64,000 nt of DNA from an uncultured Duncaniella sp. (GTDB lineage: Bacteria > Bacteroidota > Bacteroidia > Bacteroidales > Muribaculaceae), in contig CAJTJG010000004.1 of assembly GCA_910576785.1 (NCBI GenBank), positions 1 through 64,000 on the forward strand, written 5' to 3'. The translations under genes and the position numbers were made by a program. This document shows, piece after piece, positions 60,707 to 64,000 of the stretch (positions within the stretch are counted from its first letter, which is position 1; each line of letters opens with the position of its first letter). The notes under the pieces are model-generated. The model worked only from the letters and a program-made list of their open reading frames with translations. It had not been told where the DNA came from and ran no database searches.

Positions 60707-62680
60707 ATGCGTTCGCCATTCATCGCACTCGCCGCCATAGCCGCACTGTCGCTCCCGGCCATGCTGGCCCAGGCGCCCAAGGATAATCCGGCCAAAGTTC
60801 CCGCGCAAGCCAAGGTGAAAGCCGCAGCTCCCGCGCGCAAACCGGTGATCCGTCCCACCATCCCGACAGCCGACCGCCATCAGCCCGACAAGGTGTTCAT
60901 AGAATACGCCGAGCGCCTCGACAAGCTTTCAGGTTCGGAGACACAGATACTCGTGGGCAACGTCCAGTTCCGCAAGGGTGACATGTTCATGTACTGCGAC
61001 AGCGCACGATTCAACGAATCGACCTCCTCGCTCGATGCCTTCGATAACGTCCGCATGGAACAGGGCGACACCCTCTTCGTCTACGGCGATGAACTATACT
61101 ACAACGGCGAGACCGAACTCGCCGAGTTGCGTGCATATCCCGGCAAGAATGTCCGGCTCATCAACCGCGATGTGACGCTCACCACACCGGTATTCTTCTA
61201 CGATATAGCACAGGATGTAGGCTACTACATGACCGGAGGCACCCTTGACGACAAACAGAACACGCTCAAATCACTGCAGGGCTACTACTATCCCTCCACC
61301 AAGGACGCCTTCTTCTACCTCAACGTCGACCTTACCGGCCCGCGCCCTAACGACACACTGAGGATGTATACCGACTCGCTCACCTACAATACGGCCACCA
61401 ACATTGCCCAGCTCATGTGTCAGACACTCATCGTCAACAAGGATGGTGAGATAACGTCCAATTCCGGATTCTACGACACCCGTACCGGCATAGCCGACCT
61501 GTATGAGCGGTCGATGGTACATACCAGACGGGGCAATACCCTGACCGGCGACACCCTCTTCTACGACCGCGACAGCGGATTTGGCGAAGCCTTCGGCAAT
61601 ATGGTGCTCACCGACTCAGCCAACAACTCAGCCCTGATAGGCGACTACGGTTTCTACGACGAGATGCGCGACAGCGCCTTCGTCACCGGCAATGCTCTGG
61701 CCATGGAGTACTCAGAGAAAGACACACTCTATCTCCACGGCGACACCATCACCGCCATGAGATACTCCGACTCCACAAGGGTCACCAACGCATTCCACCG
61801 TGTGCGCTTCTTCCGCAACGACATACAAGGATTGTGCGACTCCATGAGCATCGTGGAGCGCGATTCTATACTGTACATGTACTACAGTCCCATCGTGTGG
61901 AACGGTGACAAACAGATAGCAGGCAATATCATCTATCTCCACTTCAACGACTCCACCACCGACTGGGCCCGACTCCCGGAGGCCGGATTGATGTCGCAAC
62001 ACATCGGTGAGGACTGCTACAACCAGCTCTCCGGAAGCGACATGACAGCATGGTTTGCCGACACCACCATAAGCCGTCTATACGTGGAGGGCAATGTCCA
62101 GGTCATCATGTTCCCGATGGAGAATGACTCCACCTACAATAAGTTCAACTTCTCCGAAAGCTCGTATCTTGATGCCTATTTCGCCGATGGCGACATAGAC
62201 CGCATACACATGTGGCCCGAGACCACCGGCAAGATGACACCTCTGTATCTGGCCAAGCGCGACTCCTATTTTTTGGCTAAATTCAGATGGTACGGACCGC
62301 TGCGCCCCATGTCGCCCGACGAGGTGTTCGACTATCCACCCGAGATGGACGACCTGAAGAAACAGAACGTATTCGGCAAGATATCACCCGGAGCACTCAC
62401 CGCGCGCGGCCTTATGACCGGCAAGCCCAAACCGCCGGCACCGGTGGCACCCCCTCCTCCTCCCGGACAGGAAGCCGAACCTGAGACGGATGCCGACGGA
62501 ATCATACCTGACGAACAGAACGGCACCGAACCGCAGGAAACCGACGGAGAAGATACCGGCGACGCCGTGAATGAGATTGAAGAAACAAAGGACCCCGCTG
62601 AGTCCGTGGAAGACACGGAGCAGCAGGAACAACAGCAACCGGAATTGGAAGAGAAACAGGAAGAGGAGGCTGAGAAATGA
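60707..62680 (+). CDS. OstA-like (LptA/LptD-type) protein
   Basis: 657 residues with a signal peptide (about 1-21) and the Bacteroidetes OstA-like N-terminal domain, with repeated beta strands such as GNVQFRKGDMFMYCDSARFNE, then further repeats of the same plan to about 560. OstA/LptA proteins pass lipopolysaccharide across the periplasm to the outer membrane. The last 90 or so residues are proline/glutamate/glutamine-rich and low-complexity, an addition that is not part of the fold. It starts 14 nt after the isomerase gene, and its stop overlaps mutL (ATGA). Confidence 0.82.
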   Translation: MRSPFIALAAIAALSLPAMLAQAPKDNPAKVPAQAKVKAAAPARKPVIRPTIPTADRHQPDKVFIEYAERLDKLSGSETQILVGNVQFRKGDMFMYCDSARFNESTSSLDAFDNVRMEQGDTLFVYGDELYYNGETELAELRAYPGKNVRLINRDVTLTTPVFFYDIAQDVGYYMTGGTLDDKQNTLKSLQGYYYPSTKDAFFYLNVDLTGPRPNDTLRMYTDSLTYNTATNIAQLMCQTLIVNKDGEITSNSGFYDTRTGIADLYERSMVHTRRGNTLTGDTLFYDRDSGFGEAFGNMVLTDSANNSALIGDYGFYDEMRDSAFVTGNALAMEYSEKDTLYLHGDTITAMRYSDSTRVTNAFHRVRFFRNDIQGLCDSMSIVERDSILYMYYSPIVWNGDKQIAGNIIYLHFNDSTTDWARLPEAGLMSQHIGEDCYNQLSGSDMTAWFADTTISRLYVEGNVQVIMFPMENDSTYNKFNFSESSYLDAYFADGDIDRIHMWPETTGKMTPLYLAKRDSYFLAKFRWYGPLRPMSPDEVFDYPPEMDDLKKQNVFGKISPGALTARGLMTGKPKPPAPVAPPPPPGQEAEPETDADGIIPDEQNGTEPQETDGEDTGDAVNEIEETKDPAESVEDTEQQEQQQPELEEKQEEEAEK

Positions 62681-64000
62681 GTGATATCATACGTCTGCTC
62701 CCCGACTCCGTGGCCAACCAGATAGCCGCCGGTGAGGTAATACAGCGCCCCGCCTCAGTCATCAAGGAGCTTGTGGAAAATTCCATTGACGCCGGAGCCA
62801 CGTCAGTGACAATCATACTGAAGGATGCGGGACGCACACTCATACAGGTGATCGACAATGGATCCGGTATGAGCGAGACCGACGCACGCCTCGCCTTCGA
62901 GCGCCATGCCACATCCAAGATAGCCAGTGCCGAGGATCTGTTCACACTCCACACCATGGGATTCCGTGGCGAGGCGCTCGCCTCTATCGCAGCCATAGCA
63001 CAGGTGGATCTGCGCACCATGCTCAAGGACGCGCCACTGGGCACACGTCTCGTCATCAACGGCTCCAAAGTGGAGAGCCAGACGCCCGAGGCATGCGTCC
63101 CTGGAAGCAATCTCATGGTGAAGAATCTGTTCTTCAACGTCCCTGCCCGACGCAAGTTTCTCAAAAAAGACACCGTCGAGATGAGCGCCATCATGAGGGA
63201 GTTCGAACGGCTCGCACTGGTCAATATCGGCGTGGACTTCACGCTGATCAGCAATGACGTCACGCTCCACTCCCTGCGCCGCGGTCCGCTGAAACAGCGC
63301 ATATGCGAGCTCTTCGGTAAGAATCTCGACAAGCAGCTCATACCTGTGGAGACCGACACATCGATAGTGAGTCTCAACGGCTTCATAGGCCTGCCGGCCA
63401 ACGCCCGCAAGCGCAATCCGCTCCAGTACTTCATGGTCAACGGTCGCAACATGCGCCATCCCTACTTCCACAAGGCCGTGATGCAGTGCTACGAGCATCT
63501 CATCCCTGCCGACGAACAGCCAAACTATTTCATAAACCTGCACGTCGACCCGGAGACCATAGATGTCAACATCCATCCTACCAAGAATGAGATAAAGTTT
63601 GAGAACGAGCAGGCCATATGGCAGATACTCTCGGCAGCCATACGCGACTCGCTCGGACGCTTCAACGCCGGCCCGGCCATAGACTTCGATGTCGAGGACG
63701 CACCGGAAATACCAGTGTTCAGCCCCGATGCCACGGCCACCCACGAACTCATAATCGACGATGCCTACAACCCCTTCGCCCGTACAGCGCCCGACCCCAT
63801 AGACTGGACAGGCACCCCACCACCGTCAAGAAGGAGTTCCTCAGAGTCGCGCCACTCATTCGCCACACGTCCCGCCGCTCTCAACGACTGGGAAAAACTC
63901 TACGATGACTTCATGCGCAAGCGCGACGAAGGGCTGTCCACAGCGGCTACCGATCACCGTACCACACGCATCACCGTAGAAGCTCCGCTGATAGATGCCG
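62677..64000 (+). CDS. mutL: DNA mismatch repair protein MutL (3' end outside window)
   Basis: Starts at ATG 62677, overlapping the previous stop as ATGA; the frame is open to the window edge (441 codons). The GHKL ATPase motifs are present: ELVENSIDAGA (about 28-38), DNGSGM (about 57-62), ATSKI and GFRGEAL. The MutL_C dimerisation domain lies beyond the edge. It couples mismatch recognition by MutS to downstream repair. Confidence 0.97.
   Translation, partial: MSDIIRLLPDSVANQIAAGEVIQRPASVIKELVENSIDAGATSVTIILKDAGRTLIQVIDNGSGMSETDARLAFERHATSKIASAEDLFTLHTMGFRGEALASIAAIAQVDLRTMLKDAPLGTRLVINGSKVESQTPEACVPGSNLMVKNLFFNVPARRKFLKKDTVEMSAIMREFERLALVNIGVDFTLISNDVTLHSLRRGPLKQRICELFGKNLDKQLIPVETDTSIVSLNGFIGLPANARKRNPLQYFMVNGRNMRHPYFHKAVMQCYEHLIPADEQPNYFINLHVDPETIDVNIHPTKNEIKFENEQAIWQILSAAIRDSLGRFNAGPAIDFDVEDAPEIPVFSPDATATHELIIDDAYNPFARTAPDPIDWTGTPPPSRRSSSESRHSFATRPAALNDWEKLYDDFMRKRDEGLSTAATDHRTTRITVEAPLIDA

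Overview
The window is a gene-dense piece of a Bacteroidales chromosome. Several signs agree: promoters follow the Bacteroidetes form TTTG-N19/20-TAnnTTTG (best copies at 26926-26957, 48201-48232 and 23276-23306), there are Bacteroidetes-restricted families (DUF3822, DUF4295, DUF5689, DUF6359, OstA-like, TonB receptors with a carboxypeptidase-regulatory-like domain), and fusA is followed directly by rpsJ with no tuf. The GC-rich coding sequence would fit Muribaculaceae or a relative, but family-level placement is a guess. No rRNA, CRISPR array, prophage or resistance gene was seen.

Layout. 1-877: 3' end of an IS110-family recombinase gene, a terminator, and the first copy of a palindromic repeat. 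878-11998 (+): trpS, a DUF2723 glycosyltransferase-like membrane protein, pdxA, then a tightly packed seven-gene cluster (nucleotidyltransferase, ATP-grasp, GtrA-like, two CDP-alcohol phosphotransferases, an Aur1-like PAP2 protein, HAD phosphatase) that looks like a phospholipid/sphingolipid headgroup pathway of the inositol-lipid type. 11957-20540 (-): adaptor, ATPase, four FtsX/MacB-type permeases and a TolC-like protein, apparently driven by a sigma-54 promoter with upstream enhancer palindromes. 20744-26704: DUF418 protein (+), then rsmD/DUF3822 and a MATE/aminotransferase/DUF3737 operon (-). 26838-28946: initiator tRNA, an LRR surface protein and a small membrane protein.

29088-48232 (-): the merged str-S10-spc-alpha ribosomal superoperon, 33 genes from rpsL to rplQ including secY, map, infA and rpoA. 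Its three longest internal spacers lie immediately upstream of rpsG (S7), rpsH (S8) and rpsD (S4), the three proteins known in E. coli to repress the str, spc and alpha operons. A second small translation operon (rpmB-rpmG-DUF4295) follows at 48856-49472, with a candidate small RNA between the two.

49945-58978 (+): a probable operon of a secreted endonuclease/exonuclease/phosphatase-family enzyme, a cytidylate-kinase-like protein, a TonB-dependent receptor and two surface lipoproteins with DUF5689/DUF6359 domains. No SusD is present, and I infer an acquisition system for extracellular nucleic acid or nucleotides. 58979-64000: the second copy of the palindromic repeat, then a SurA-like peptidyl-prolyl isomerase, an OstA/LptD-related protein and mutL, which runs off the window.

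The strongest leads are the sigma-54-controlled efflux operon, the SusD-less nuclease/TonB/DUF5689 locus, the lipid headgroup cluster, the placement of spacers before S7, S8 and S4, and the palindromic repeat with compensatory changes in its stem.
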